A DNA stretch of 64,000 nucleotides from Halieaceae bacterium (lineage in GTDB: Bacteria > Pseudomonadota > Gammaproteobacteria > Pseudomonadales > Halieaceae). A model generated the notes under the pieces. The model had not been told where the DNA came from, searched no databases, and was given only the letters and a program-made list of their open reading frames with translations. This document shows positions 17,205 through 25,020 of the stretch, piece by piece. How positions within the stretch are numbered: position 1 is the stretch's first letter; each line of letters begins with the position of its first letter. Where the stretch lies: the NCBI GenBank assembly GCA_028282105.1, contig JANQIO010000061.1, positions 1 through 64,000 on the forward strand. Reading direction: 5' to 3'. The position numbers and the translations under genes were made by a program.

Positions 17205-19493
17205 TCAGTCGAGCAAACCGTGCACCAGGTCCACGTCGGCGCTGCGACCACTGCCGTGGCAGACCTCACAGGTCTCGGTGACCTCACCGGCATCAAGCGC
17301 AGCCTGGGTGGTGGCGAAGTTACCGCCGTTCTGCTCCATGTGAGCCTTGGAGGTGTCGTTTTCGTGGCAGCTGTAGCAGGCGGCCGACTCCGGTGAAATG
17401 ACCACGTCGTCCGCCGGGTCGAGAACGTCCGCGCCGGTATCGATAACGTTGCCCAGCGCGCTGCTGACCAGCGGCAGTTGATAGCCGTTGTTGCCATGAC
17501 AGGAGGTGCAATCCGCCAGATCACCGGGGTACTGCACGTGATCCTCGTCGTATACGTAGGTCGTAAAGCCGCGGAAGCCCACCACCTGCAGGGGATTGTC
17601 GCGAATCGACGGGGCGTGGATGGCATGAATCATAGTGGTGAAGTGAATGGACTCTTCATCCTTGCCGTCGGTGGGCGGGTTGAACGCGGTTTCGCGCACG
17701 CGCCGGTCGGTGTTGAGCGGGTTGTGGCAAGTGGCGCAGACCTCGATGTTGCCGAAGCGGTTGTTGCCGTGAATCACCAGGTCCTGGTGACAGCTATTGC
17801 AGTTGTCGAGGTTCACAATGCTGCGGCGCGGGCTGGCCATGCCGTCGGCTTCGTCGATGGAGAAGTTGGCGATCACATTCTGCATCCAGACGCTCTCCAC
17901 GCCGTTGTCCTCATCGGGGTCGACGTCCACGCCCGGGTGCCCCTCAATGGTCGCACCACCGCTGCCGCTGGCGGCCACGCCGGGTGCCAGGCTGCCGTCC
18001 GGTATGGCCACGCCGGAGACCACGTTAAAGCTGCCATCGCCATTGGGCGTGGCTGTGGCCAGGGCATCGATGCTAACCGTGCTGGCGTTGTTGCCCTCGC
18101 TGCCGATGTTGTTGTACTCGCCGGTGTCCCAACCGATGGTGACTGCGAGGCGGCTGTCGCCTCCACCCTGGGTCCACGGATCGTCGTTGAGGATGTCCCA
18201 GTTGCTGCCATCCGTGGGATTGGTAATGCGGAAGTCGACGCTGGGGAACTCGCCCGGGCCGGTGTTGGTGACGCTGAGAATCTCCGGCAGGTACTTCTGG
18301 CTTTCGTCCCGCACCAGCAGCGCGTGGCTCTCGGCAATGCTGCCGGCCACCTGGCCCTCGGAGTGACAGTCGGCACAGCGTGAATCGTCTTCCTGGCCAC
18401 CGGCGTGGGTGCTGAAATCAAAGCGGTCGTGGCAGCTGCCGCAGGCGGCCTGGGATGAGTAGATGTTCCAGTTGTCGCCCTGGTTGCTTAGCGGCACGTC
18501 GGCATAAAAATCGTTGGTCGTCGACGAGCCCACGTGACAGTTCTGGCAGTTGCGAATGTCCTGCGGATACACAATGTTGGAGTAGTCGTACTCGTTGTCC
18601 CGGAAGCCCCAGAAGATGTAGGGCTCGCCGTCCTGCACGCTGGGCAGGTTTTCACCCATGTGAATCTTGTGAATCATCACCTTCATGTCGGCACTGTTGC
18701 CGCTGTTGGCATCGGTGGTGCCCGGGTTGTGGCAGGTAACGCAGTACTCGACCTCGATCCGGTTACCGCCGTGAAAAGCCAATGGATTGTGACAGCGGTT
18801 ACAGCTGTCGGTCAGCGCCACCTGGTAGTTGAAGATGCCGCTGACCTCACCGGTTTCCGGAATCCAGTCGTAGAAGGGATTGACCGCATTGGGGCCGCCA
18901 TCGAACTGGATCGACACCCGGTGGGTTTGGGCGGGTTCGAAGTCGAGGTTGAGGTCCTCCTCCTTGGCCTGGGCGAGGATGTCCGCCGGCAGGTTGTTGA
19001 CGTCGGTGGCAAACGTGTAACGGTAGGTGCCGTCACCGAAGTTCTCGAAGTTGCCGTCGCGCTCGTAGAAGGCCTGCAGCTTGTCCTCGGTGCCGGGGCC
19101 CACAGAGCCCGCTTCCTCGATGCGATTCACATAGGACTGCCAGTTGCCGGTGGCGCCGCCGAGGTCGCTGGCCTGCAGCTTGGCGAGGACAAAGCGGGTA
19201 TTGCTGACTTCCAGATCGGTAATCGCGGTGTTGGCTTCGTCGGTGACCTGGAAGTCGACCACCGCATTGCCGCCGCTGAAGCTGGCGCCGTTGATGAAGG
19301 CAAACACCTCGCCGGCTTCAGCGTAGCCGACGGGCCCGGGAATCACCGGATCCGGTGGGTCGACCGGCTCATTGGGGGACGCCGGCCCGGGTTCCACCCC
19401 GGCCGCGCGGTCACCGCCGCCTCCGCCACCGCACGCGGCCAGCAAGCCTATTGTCACCGCCGCCAGCCAGTATCTGATCTGTTGTTTGCCCAT
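17205..19493 (-). CDS. OmcA/MtrC-family decaheme surface cytochrome (lipoprotein)
   Basis: A 762-residue outer-membrane decaheme cytochrome. The ten sites are CNRCH, CVTCH, CQNCH, CGSCH, CADCH, CNSCH, CATCH, CTSCH, CYSCH and CEVCH, in two groups of five separated by a beta-rich domain, as in MtrC/OmcA. A lipobox (LLAAC, Cys 21) followed by GGGGGGD marks it as a lipoprotein. Known relatives sit on the cell surface and reduce metals or electrodes. The ORF start at 19541 is too early; ATG 19493 has GAAGGTG 7 bases upstream. It follows the MtrB gene by 38 bases and is the last gene of the operon, before a strong terminator. Confidence 0.92.
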   Translation of the reverse strand: MGKQQIRYWLAAVTIGLLAACGGGGGGDRAAGVEPGPASPNEPVDPPDPVIPGPVGYAEAGEVFAFINGASFSGGNAVVDFQVTDEANTAITDLEVSNTRFVLAKLQASDLGGATGNWQSYVNRIEEAGSVGPGTEDKLQAFYERDGNFENFGDGTYRYTFATDVNNLPADILAQAKEEDLNLDFEPAQTHRVSIQFDGGPNAVNPFYDWIPETGEVSGIFNYQVALTDSCNRCHNPLAFHGGNRIEVEYCVTCHNPGTTDANSGNSADMKVMIHKIHMGENLPSVQDGEPYIFWGFRDNEYDYSNIVYPQDIRNCQNCHVGSSTTNDFYADVPLSNQGDNWNIYSSQAACGSCHDRFDFSTHAGGQEDDSRCADCHSEGQVAGSIAESHALLVRDESQKYLPEILSVTNTGPGEFPSVDFRITNPTDGSNWDILNDDPWTQGGGDSRLAVTIGWDTGEYNNIGSEGNNASTVSIDALATATPNGDGSFNVVSGVAIPDGSLAPGVAASGSGGATIEGHPGVDVDPDEDNGVESVWMQNVIANFSIDEADGMASPRRSIVNLDNCNSCHQDLVIHGNNRFGNIEVCATCHNPLNTDRRVRETAFNPPTDGKDEESIHFTTMIHAIHAPSIRDNPLQVVGFRGFTTYVYDEDHVQYPGDLADCTSCHGNNGYQLPLVSSALGNVIDTGADVLDPADDVVISPESAACYSCHENDTSKAHMEQNGGNFATTQAALDAGEVTETCEVCHGSGRSADVDLVHGLLD

Positions 19494-19531
19494 GGTCATC
19501 ACCTTCAGCATGACGCCGCCACCCGGCGTAC

Positions 19532-21751
19532 TTATTGCCACCGATAAATAATCGAAGTTCCTATGTAATGAAGATCCTCATCCGCCGGCTGTTCACCCAG
19601 GCTCAGCACCTTGTCCATGCTGTTTTGCCTGACGCCGGAGATGGCCCAGTCTTCGCTGTCAAAATTCCAGTATTGATAGTTCACACCCAGTGAGATCGCG
19701 TCGCGGAAGTGCCAAACGCCTTCCAGCACCAGGTGGTGCATCTCTGATTCGTAGTCCTGCGCAAAGGGCTCGTCGCTGAGATCGTCAGCACCGCCGTTGC
19801 TAAAGTCGTAGTCGGACTCGGTGTCCTGGTAGCTGTAGGTCGCGCTCAGGTCCATGCGTTCGGTAGGCGACCATTCCACCGCGAAGCCGACGGCGATGGC
19901 CTCATCCTCGACGTCCACCCCCCAGTTGCGGGACGGGTCCGAGGCCTGCGGCAACGGCGGGAACACCTCGAAGGCGTTTTTGTCCGGGCCGCCGCGGAAG
20001 GCGCGGCCGGCCTGTTCGGATTCATAGTCGTTGCTGCTGATCCAGGCACTCAGCACCAGGTTGCTCGCGGCCACCCAGTTGGCGGTTACCGAGACGCTCT
20101 CCAGAGTCTCGTCGGTCAGGCCCAGTTCGGTCTCGTCGTAATCGTCTTCCCGGTACAGCAGGTTGAGGGCGATGTTCCAGTCCGCGGTCGGCTGCCAGTC
20201 CATGTCCAGGCGGCCCTCGGCGCGCTCACGGGTGGCGATGTGGTACTGGCTCAGCAAAGGGTGATTCAAGTAGCGCTGGCTGTCGGGCGTGGCATTGATG
20301 CGCTCGGTATCCAGCCGTGCGAAGTAGGACTGGTCCCAGACGTACTCATCGGCGTCGCGATCGCCGTACAAGGCCTCCAGCCGCAGGTTCAGGTTGCTGA
20401 GAATCGGTAGCCGGTAGCGCAGCTTGTAGCGGTCCTCGTCGGACTCCATCACCGCGGCATTGTCGCGCTCGATTTCCTCGTATTCATAGGTCAGCCACAG
20501 CTTGCTGCGCAGCGGCAGTGGGTAGCTGCCCTCGATGCCATAGGTATTGATGCTGTAGCTGTGCGCCGTGTTGAACAGGCGCCCGGCGCTGTCCGGGATA
20601 GGCCAGGCATCCCCCAGCACATACTGATAGCCGTCCCGCGGCACATCGTAGTCGCGCTCCTCGCCGTGGAAGTAGCCTTCCAGGCGCAGCTTGCGGATAG
20701 GGTTCCAGAACACCCGGCCATCGAAGACCTTGGTTTCGTACTCGCCGCCCAGATTGTCCCGCGGCAACACGCCGGGCACCTCCAGGTTGGGATTGACGGT
20801 GAAGCCCGCGAAGGCCTGGTCCTGCTCGGTCCTGCCGAAGCTGCCATCGACCTGTACGCGCAGGGTGGGCGAAACAATCCAGGTGCCGGTCAGGCGAGCC
20901 CGGTAAAACTCGTTGTCAGGTTCCAGCGCGAGGCCGCCGAAGCCATCCGGGAAGCGCACATCCGGACCAAAGTTGGCATAGGGGTTCTGCCATTGCAGCA
21001 GGTCGTCACCATTGTCGAATTCGCTGTAGAAGATGTTGCCGGTCAGGGCCAGGGGCCCGTCGGCGTAGTTGATGGTGAGATCCAGCTCTGTGTTCTCGAA
21101 ATCCACGGCCCGCGGCAGGATGGCCGCATCACCGGCTGAGGTGTTGGGGAAAATGGCGGCGCCCATATCGCGGTCGCCTCCCTTCTCCTCATAAAACAGT
21201 GTGCCCTCCACGCTCCAGGCGCTGTTCAGCGTGGCTTTCACGCCGAGCGTGTAGCGGTCCCGGGTCAGCTCCTGGTCAAAGTCGCGCAGGCTGGCGTCCA
21301 GGGCAGCGAAGTCGCTGGTGTTGACGCCGGAGACCCAGTCATCGGGCAGTAGTAGCACATCACCGCCGCGGAAAGGGGTGCGGCCGGAGTTGTTGCGCAC
21401 CTGCTGCTGGCTGTCGATTTCGAACCACACGTCCCAGCGCTGGTTGCGCCAGCGGGCCTGACCCTCGCGGGTATCCAGGCCGACGTTGTTGCCGCTCAAA
21501 TTCCAGAAACTGCCGTCGCCGCTGCCGCTCCAGTCGAGGTTGCCGATAAAGATGGCGCCGTCTTCGTTGAGGCCGTTGTACTCGCCAAACTCGAAATTCT
21601 CATCGCTGACGTAACCAACGCCAATTTCCGCCAGGCCGGTGTAGTCGGTGGCCCAGCGCGTGCTGAGGGGGCGTGTGTCTTCCTGCGCAAGGCTGCCGCC
21701 GCTGGCAATCGCCAGCGCCAGAAACAGCGGAGTGCGCGGGAATGGACTCAC
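19532..21751 (-). CDS. MtrB/PioB-family decaheme-associated outer-membrane barrel
   Basis: A 739-residue outer-membrane barrel that in known systems holds an MtrA-type cytochrome in a transmembrane pore. The signal peptide ends near GSLAQ-EDT. Many long alternating strands follow (LNLRLEALYGDRDAD, MDLSATYSYQDTESDYD), with the acidic, tyrosine-rich loops characteristic of PioB/MtrB; it ends IGTSIIYRWQ. I find no cysteine anywhere, so the CXXC reported as important in Shewanella MtrB is absent. The GTG start overlaps the DmsE stop by 4 bases (GTGA), implying translational coupling and matched amounts of barrel and cytochrome. Confidence 0.9.
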   Translation of the reverse strand: MSPFPRTPLFLALAIASGGSLAQEDTRPLSTRWATDYTGLAEIGVGYVSDENFEFGEYNGLNEDGAIFIGNLDWSGSGDGSFWNLSGNNVGLDTREGQARWRNQRWDVWFEIDSQQQVRNNSGRTPFRGGDVLLLPDDWVSGVNTSDFAALDASLRDFDQELTRDRYTLGVKATLNSAWSVEGTLFYEEKGGDRDMGAAIFPNTSAGDAAILPRAVDFENTELDLTINYADGPLALTGNIFYSEFDNGDDLLQWQNPYANFGPDVRFPDGFGGLALEPDNEFYRARLTGTWIVSPTLRVQVDGSFGRTEQDQAFAGFTVNPNLEVPGVLPRDNLGGEYETKVFDGRVFWNPIRKLRLEGYFHGEERDYDVPRDGYQYVLGDAWPIPDSAGRLFNTAHSYSINTYGIEGSYPLPLRSKLWLTYEYEEIERDNAAVMESDEDRYKLRYRLPILSNLNLRLEALYGDRDADEYVWDQSYFARLDTERINATPDSQRYLNHPLLSQYHIATRERAEGRLDMDWQPTADWNIALNLLYREDDYDETELGLTDETLESVSVTANWVAASNLVLSAWISSNDYESEQAGRAFRGGPDKNAFEVFPPLPQASDPSRNWGVDVEDEAIAVGFAVEWSPTERMDLSATYSYQDTESDYDFSNGGADDLSDEPFAQDYESEMHHLVLEGVWHFRDAISLGVNYQYWNFDSEDWAISGVRQNSMDKVLSLGEQPADEDLHYIGTSIIYRWQ

Positions 21752-22656
21752 CGGGTCAACCTCGCACCGCTCGGGTGGTTGGAGCCGTGAACCTGGCTGT
21801 GGCAGTTGAGGCAGTTCTTGCCGAGCACGTACTGGTTGCTGCTGCCGCTGGTGGTGCTGCGACCGTCATAGGCCACGCTGGGGTGGAAGGCCGCGGAGTG
21901 GCACTGCTGGCACTGGAACGGTCCGCGGGCGGTCAGCAGGTTGGGTTGTACGGTGCCGTGGGGGTTGTGGCAATAGCCGCAGTTTTCAGTCACCGGCTGG
22001 TGCTCCCACAGGAATGGGCCGCGCTTCTCCTGGTGACATTCGTAGCAGTTGTCGTTCAGCGTGGGCGCGGTCAGCATGGCTTCGGTGGCCGCACCGTGGG
22101 GGTTGTGACAGTCGGTACAGGCCGTCTTGCCCTCGAGGATGGGGTGACGCGAGGGCAGGCGCATCTGCGCCTGCTGGCGGGTGTGGCAGCTCAGGCAGTT
22201 CTCAAGTTGCCCGGCAGCCGTCAGCATCGGGTCCCGGGGCGTGTGAGAGTCGTGGCAGCTGGTGCAGGCCAGGTCTTCCTGCTCGTGAACACCGCCGAGC
22301 CAGAACATCTGTTCTTCTTTCTGGTGGCAGGTCAGGCAGGCGCCATTGCTGTCAGCGGTGGCCGATTCCCACTTCGGACCGAAGCTGACATCCGGTGCGT
22401 TGCGGGTGGGTCCGCGCTGGTGATCATCGCTGGCGCCGTGGCAGCTCACACAGCTGGCCGCACCGCCACCTTCCAGTTGGCCGTGAGGCGTACGAAAAAT
22501 GGCGTGCACGGGCTGGTCGGCGGTCTCACGGTGGCACATCAGGCAGCGTGGTTCCGCAGCGGCCTCTTCGGCCTCCTGGGCGACCGCCGCGGGTGCGGCC
22601 ATCCCTGTCACTATTATTATCAGCAGCGCTCCAAGCGCAGCCTTTAGATCCTGCAC
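21748..22656 (-). CDS. DmsE/MtrA-family periplasmic decaheme cytochrome c
   Basis: A 302-residue exported decaheme protein. A signal peptide (about 1-26, ending AAVAQ) precedes ten CXXCH sites: CLMCH, CVSCH, CLTCH, CTSCH, CLSCH, CTDCH, CYECH, CGYCH, CQQCH and CLNCH, evenly spaced through the mature chain. This is the MtrA/DmsE pattern, a heme wire that inserts into an MtrB-type barrel and hands electrons from periplasm to surface. The start is GTG with a GGGGG Shine-Dalgarno about 6 bases upstream. First gene of the minus-strand mtrA-mtrB-mtrC-like operon, downstream of a candidate promoter and half-site array. Confidence 0.93.
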   Translation of the reverse strand: MQDLKAALGALLIIIVTGMAAPAAVAQEAEEAAAEPRCLMCHRETADQPVHAIFRTPHGQLEGGGAASCVSCHGASDDHQRGPTRNAPDVSFGPKWESATADSNGACLTCHQKEEQMFWLGGVHEQEDLACTSCHDSHTPRDPMLTAAGQLENCLSCHTRQQAQMRLPSRHPILEGKTACTDCHNPHGAATEAMLTAPTLNDNCYECHQEKRGPFLWEHQPVTENCGYCHNPHGTVQPNLLTARGPFQCQQCHSAAFHPSVAYDGRSTTSGSSNQYVLGKNCLNCHSQVHGSNHPSGARLTR

Positions 22657-22679
22657 AGTAACCCCCTACCGCGACAAGA

Positions 22680-22728
22680 ACAGGTGTATAGGCTTTGTTC
22701 ACCTGTCTGAAATCACAGGTGATCACCT
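22680..22728. promoter_or_regulatory. Array of ACAGGTG/CACCTGT half-sites in the mtr-like leader
   Basis: Three exact heptamers occur with alternating orientation: ACAGGTG at 22680-22686, CACCTGT at 22700-22706 and ACAGGTG at 22715-22721. The last merges into the 12-bp palindrome AGGTGATCACCT (22717-22728). They lie between the candidate -10 element and the GTG start of the DmsE gene, an arrangement expected for a repressor operator. Alternatively they could form a leader hairpin. Confidence 0.6.
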
Positions 22729-22740
22729 TTAGTTGACAGT

Positions 22741-22769
22741 TTTATAGTCGAGAATGCTTGACGCAACAA
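22741..22769 (-). promoter_or_regulatory. Candidate sigma70 promoter of the mtr-like operon (TTGTTG-17-TATAAA)
   Basis: On the minus strand TTGTTG (22764-22769) and TATAAA (22741-22746) are separated by exactly 17 bases. Transcription would start near 22734, about 78 bases before the GTG of the DmsE gene, with the half-site array inside the leader. A degenerate Fnr-like sequence, TTGGCCTAGATCAG (22788-22801), is centred near -60. Confidence 0.55.
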
Positions 22770-22828
22770 CCGGTGGCGAAGAAAAAACTGATCTAGGCCA
22801 AGTTAGTTCAAGTTGCGAAAAACCGGGG

Positions 22829-23824
22829 CTAGCCGGGGATGCCGAGCTGTGCCAGCAGCAGGGCGAGAATGAAGACCGAGGTGAATTTGCGGGTGTGGTC
22901 AAAGGCAAAGGCCGAAAACCATAGCGGCCAGATGTTCTCCGGGTAGCCCTCTGGTGCCGCACCGGGCTTGGGCTGGCGGAAGGCCTGCATCAGTTTTCGC
23001 AGCACGGGCAGGTTCACCAGCACCGCCAGCAGCAGCCAGTGGGCGCGGCCGCTGACGACCAGCCCGATGCAACCCAGGTATTGCAGCGCCAACATGCCGA
23101 TCACCCAGCTGCGGGCTCGGGATTCACCCAGGATCACCGGCAGGGTGCGTACCTTTTTGGCCTCATCCAGGTCCAGCTTGTCGATGTGTTTGCCGAACAG
23201 TACGGTGGTGGGACCCAGGGCGTACAGCAGGCTCAGCCAGGTGACATCCCAGCTCCAGCTGCCCGCCATGACGTAGTAGGTGCCACCCACCATGAGCGGC
23301 CCCCACACCAGCAGCACTGCGGGCTCCCCGAGGCCGTAGTACTTGAGTGGCCAGGTGTAGAACAGCACAAAAAAGGCGCCGGCCAGCATCAGGTCCAGGG
23401 TCAGGCCACTGCGTGCCCACACCAGCCACAGTCCCAGCAGGATCGCCACGCCGCCGGTAAAACCGACATAGCCCCAGAAGCGTCGCGGTGACAACAGGCC
23501 GTCCTCCAGCACGTGTACGCCGTACTGGTTGCGGTAGTAGTTGTCGCGGTCGATGCCGCGGCGCGAGTCGGTGTAGTCGTTGAGCAGATTATTGGTGGCA
23601 TGGGCAAACACCAGGCCCAGGCAGCAGATGCTCCAGATGGTCCAGTCGAATACGCCCTCCGCCGCGGCCAGTAAGCCGCCCAGGGCGGCGGACATGAAGG
23701 TCATGAACAACACCGACGCACGGGTGGCGATCAGCCAGCGCGCAATGACGTCGAGCCGGCCCCATTCGTCGGGGGTCAGCTTGGGCATGGTATTGAGGGC
23801 CTGGGCCCAGACTTTGGGATTCAC
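22829..23824 (-). CDS. UbiA-family prenyltransferase (MenA-like)
   Basis: A 331-residue inner-membrane enzyme with about nine hydrophobic helices and the two Asp-rich prenyl-diphosphate/Mg2+ sites. The first is NLLNDYTDSRRGID near residue 80-93; the second is KHIDKLDLDEAKK near 213-225. UbiA enzymes attach polyprenyl chains to aromatic rings in quinone, heme or chlorophyll synthesis. The NDYxD form and second motif suggest the MenA side of the family, but the acceptor cannot be read from sequence. It lies 172 bases upstream of the mtr-like operon on the same strand, so a dedicated low-potential quinone for the NapC/Mtr route is an attractive inference. Confidence 0.82.
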   Translation of the reverse strand: MNPKVWAQALNTMPKLTPDEWGRLDVIARWLIATRASVLFMTFMSAALGGLLAAAEGVFDWTIWSICCLGLVFAHATNNLLNDYTDSRRGIDRDNYYRNQYGVHVLEDGLLSPRRFWGYVGFTGGVAILLGLWLVWARSGLTLDLMLAGAFFVLFYTWPLKYYGLGEPAVLLVWGPLMVGGTYYVMAGSWSWDVTWLSLLYALGPTTVLFGKHIDKLDLDEAKKVRTLPVILGESRARSWVIGMLALQYLGCIGLVVSGRAHWLLLAVLVNLPVLRKLMQAFRQPKPGAAPEGYPENIWPLWFSAFAFDHTRKFTSVFILALLLAQLGIPG

Positions 23825-23877
23825 GCGCTACCTCACCCGGAGTCCGTGCCGGGTCTGTTTGCGTGCAGTATGACGAA

Positions 23878-24279
23878 TCAGGCGCTGCGCTGGCCAGTCA
23901 CCAGGTCGCGGAACTTGTCGATCAGGGTTTCGTACTTGTAGTCGGTGAATTCGCCGGCATCGAGGAACATGCCGTGCTCATCGCAGACCTCGTACCAGAT
24001 ATGCGGCTGGTTCGGATCCGAGGTCTTGTGCATGCGGATGCCGCAGTGCGGGCAATCGATGTCTTCCACCTCGTTCCAGCGCTTGCCGATTTCGGGGTCT
24101 CCGGTGTCCAGGGCTTCCCCCATCCAGCGCTCTTTCAGCGCCTCGGCTTCGCCGGTGTCAAACCAGATTCCGTGGCAGTTGGTGCAGCGGTCGACCTTGA
24201 GGTTCCCATAGCTGACTTCTTCCATGCCGTGATGGCACTTGGGGCATTGGAGGGAGTGAATTTCAGCGACGTATTTCAT
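23878..24279 (-). CDS. Zinc-ribbon (zf-TFIIB-like) protein
   Basis: A 133-residue soluble protein with two cysteine clusters. An N-terminal CPKC...CTNC pair is embedded in the zf-TFIIB pattern (VDRCTNCHGIWFDTGEAEALK), and a second set reads CPHC...CDEHGMFLDAGEF. The CPKCH and CTNCH strings match the heme motif by chance: there is no signal peptide and the spacing is that of zinc ribbons. The role is unknown; relatives are small metal-binding accessory proteins. It lies 53 bases upstream of the UbiA gene on the same strand and may share its transcript. Confidence 0.8.
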   Translation of the reverse strand: MKYVAEIHSLQCPKCHHGMEEVSYGNLKVDRCTNCHGIWFDTGEAEALKERWMGEALDTGDPEIGKRWNEVEDIDCPHCGIRMHKTSDPNQPHIWYEVCDEHGMFLDAGEFTDYKYETLIDKFRDLVTGQRSA

Positions 24280-24404
24280 TTAACAGGCCTTCCGGTGAGG
24301 TAATCTACCGGGGAAAGTGTAGCCCAACGCCATTAAAATGAAAGGGTATCCAGATCAAGCATCGCTTGAAATTTCCGCCGCAATCGACAGCGGCGGTAGC
24401 TGGG

Positions 24405-24893
24405 CTAGCCGCGCTGCGGAATGTCCACGTACACCTGGTTGTTGCCGCCGGCATGGACCGTCACCATGGCCTTGAAGCTCTGGGCGAGTTGAACCGGCAG
24501 CAGCTTGCGCACCGGCAGCTCGGCGTTGGCGTCGAAGCTGACGCGACACAGCTCGGCGCGACACTCGACGCCGCGCAGAATGGCTGCGCTCAACGGTTCG
24601 GAGTCAAAGGCGAGGGCGATCAGCGCATAGACCTCGGGGTCGGCGCTGCCCCAACTTGTGTCGAACAGACGATCGGCCGCGCTGGCAGTGTTCTGCCCGG
24701 GCGCGCCTTGCTCAATCGTGGGTTGCTCGCTGATAACGGACAGGTCGGCTGTCGCCACTACCGCGGGATTGAAATCATCACTGGCCTGAGGCAACTTCAC
24801 GTTCGCAAAGCTCACCACCGCGGCCAGTGCCGCAGGCACGGCCAGCAGGGCGGTAGCTTTCGCGAAGCGTCTTTTCTGTTTTGACTTGCTCAT
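24405..24893 (-). CDS. Hypothetical exported or membrane-anchored protein
   Basis: A 162-residue protein with a basic N-terminus (MSKSKQKRRFAK), one hydrophobic segment (about 13-30) and a periplasmic-looking remainder. A Cys pair (GVECRAELCRVSF) may form a disulfide, and beta strands end the chain (NQVYVDIP). I do not recognise the family, although short domains with the ECRxxxCRV pattern recur in gammaproteobacterial envelope proteins. The ORF track begins at 25121, but that extension overlaps the divergent CadD gene and reads as non-coding. ATG 24893 is the plausible start, though the ribosome site is poor. Confidence 0.6.
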   Translation of the reverse strand: MSKSKQKRRFAKATALLAVPAALAAVVSFANVKLPQASDDFNPAVVATADLSVISEQPTIEQGAPGQNTASAADRLFDTSWGSADPEVYALIALAFDSEPLSAAILRGVECRAELCRVSFDANAELPVRKLLPVQLAQSFKAMVTVHAGGNNQVYVDIPQRG

Positions 24894-24975
24894 GGCGGGA
24901 ACCATAAAAGAAGGAATCGGCCCATGCCGCCTCACGGCCCGGCTTTTGTGACTTATGTCGGTTTTGCCCTCGGTT

Positions 24976-24995
24976 TCTGTGAACCCGTTCACAGA
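24976..24995. promoter_or_regulatory. Perfect 9-bp inverted repeat, candidate operator of the CadD-like gene
   Basis: TCTGTGAAC-CC-GTTCACAGA is an exact inverted repeat with a two-base centre. It lies 14 bases before the GGGAG ribosome site of the CadD-like gene and within the 127-base divergent gap to the hypothetical gene. The geometry fits a dimeric repressor. It would fall inside the coding region if the upstream ATG (24955) were used. Confidence 0.6.
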
Positions 24996-25020
24996 GTCCC
25001 GGGCGCTGCGGGAGCTGGCC

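Noticed and set aside
23878-24279. CXXCH motifs suggesting a cytochrome
   Set aside because: No signal peptide; the spacing and sequence are those of a TFIIB-type zinc ribbon.
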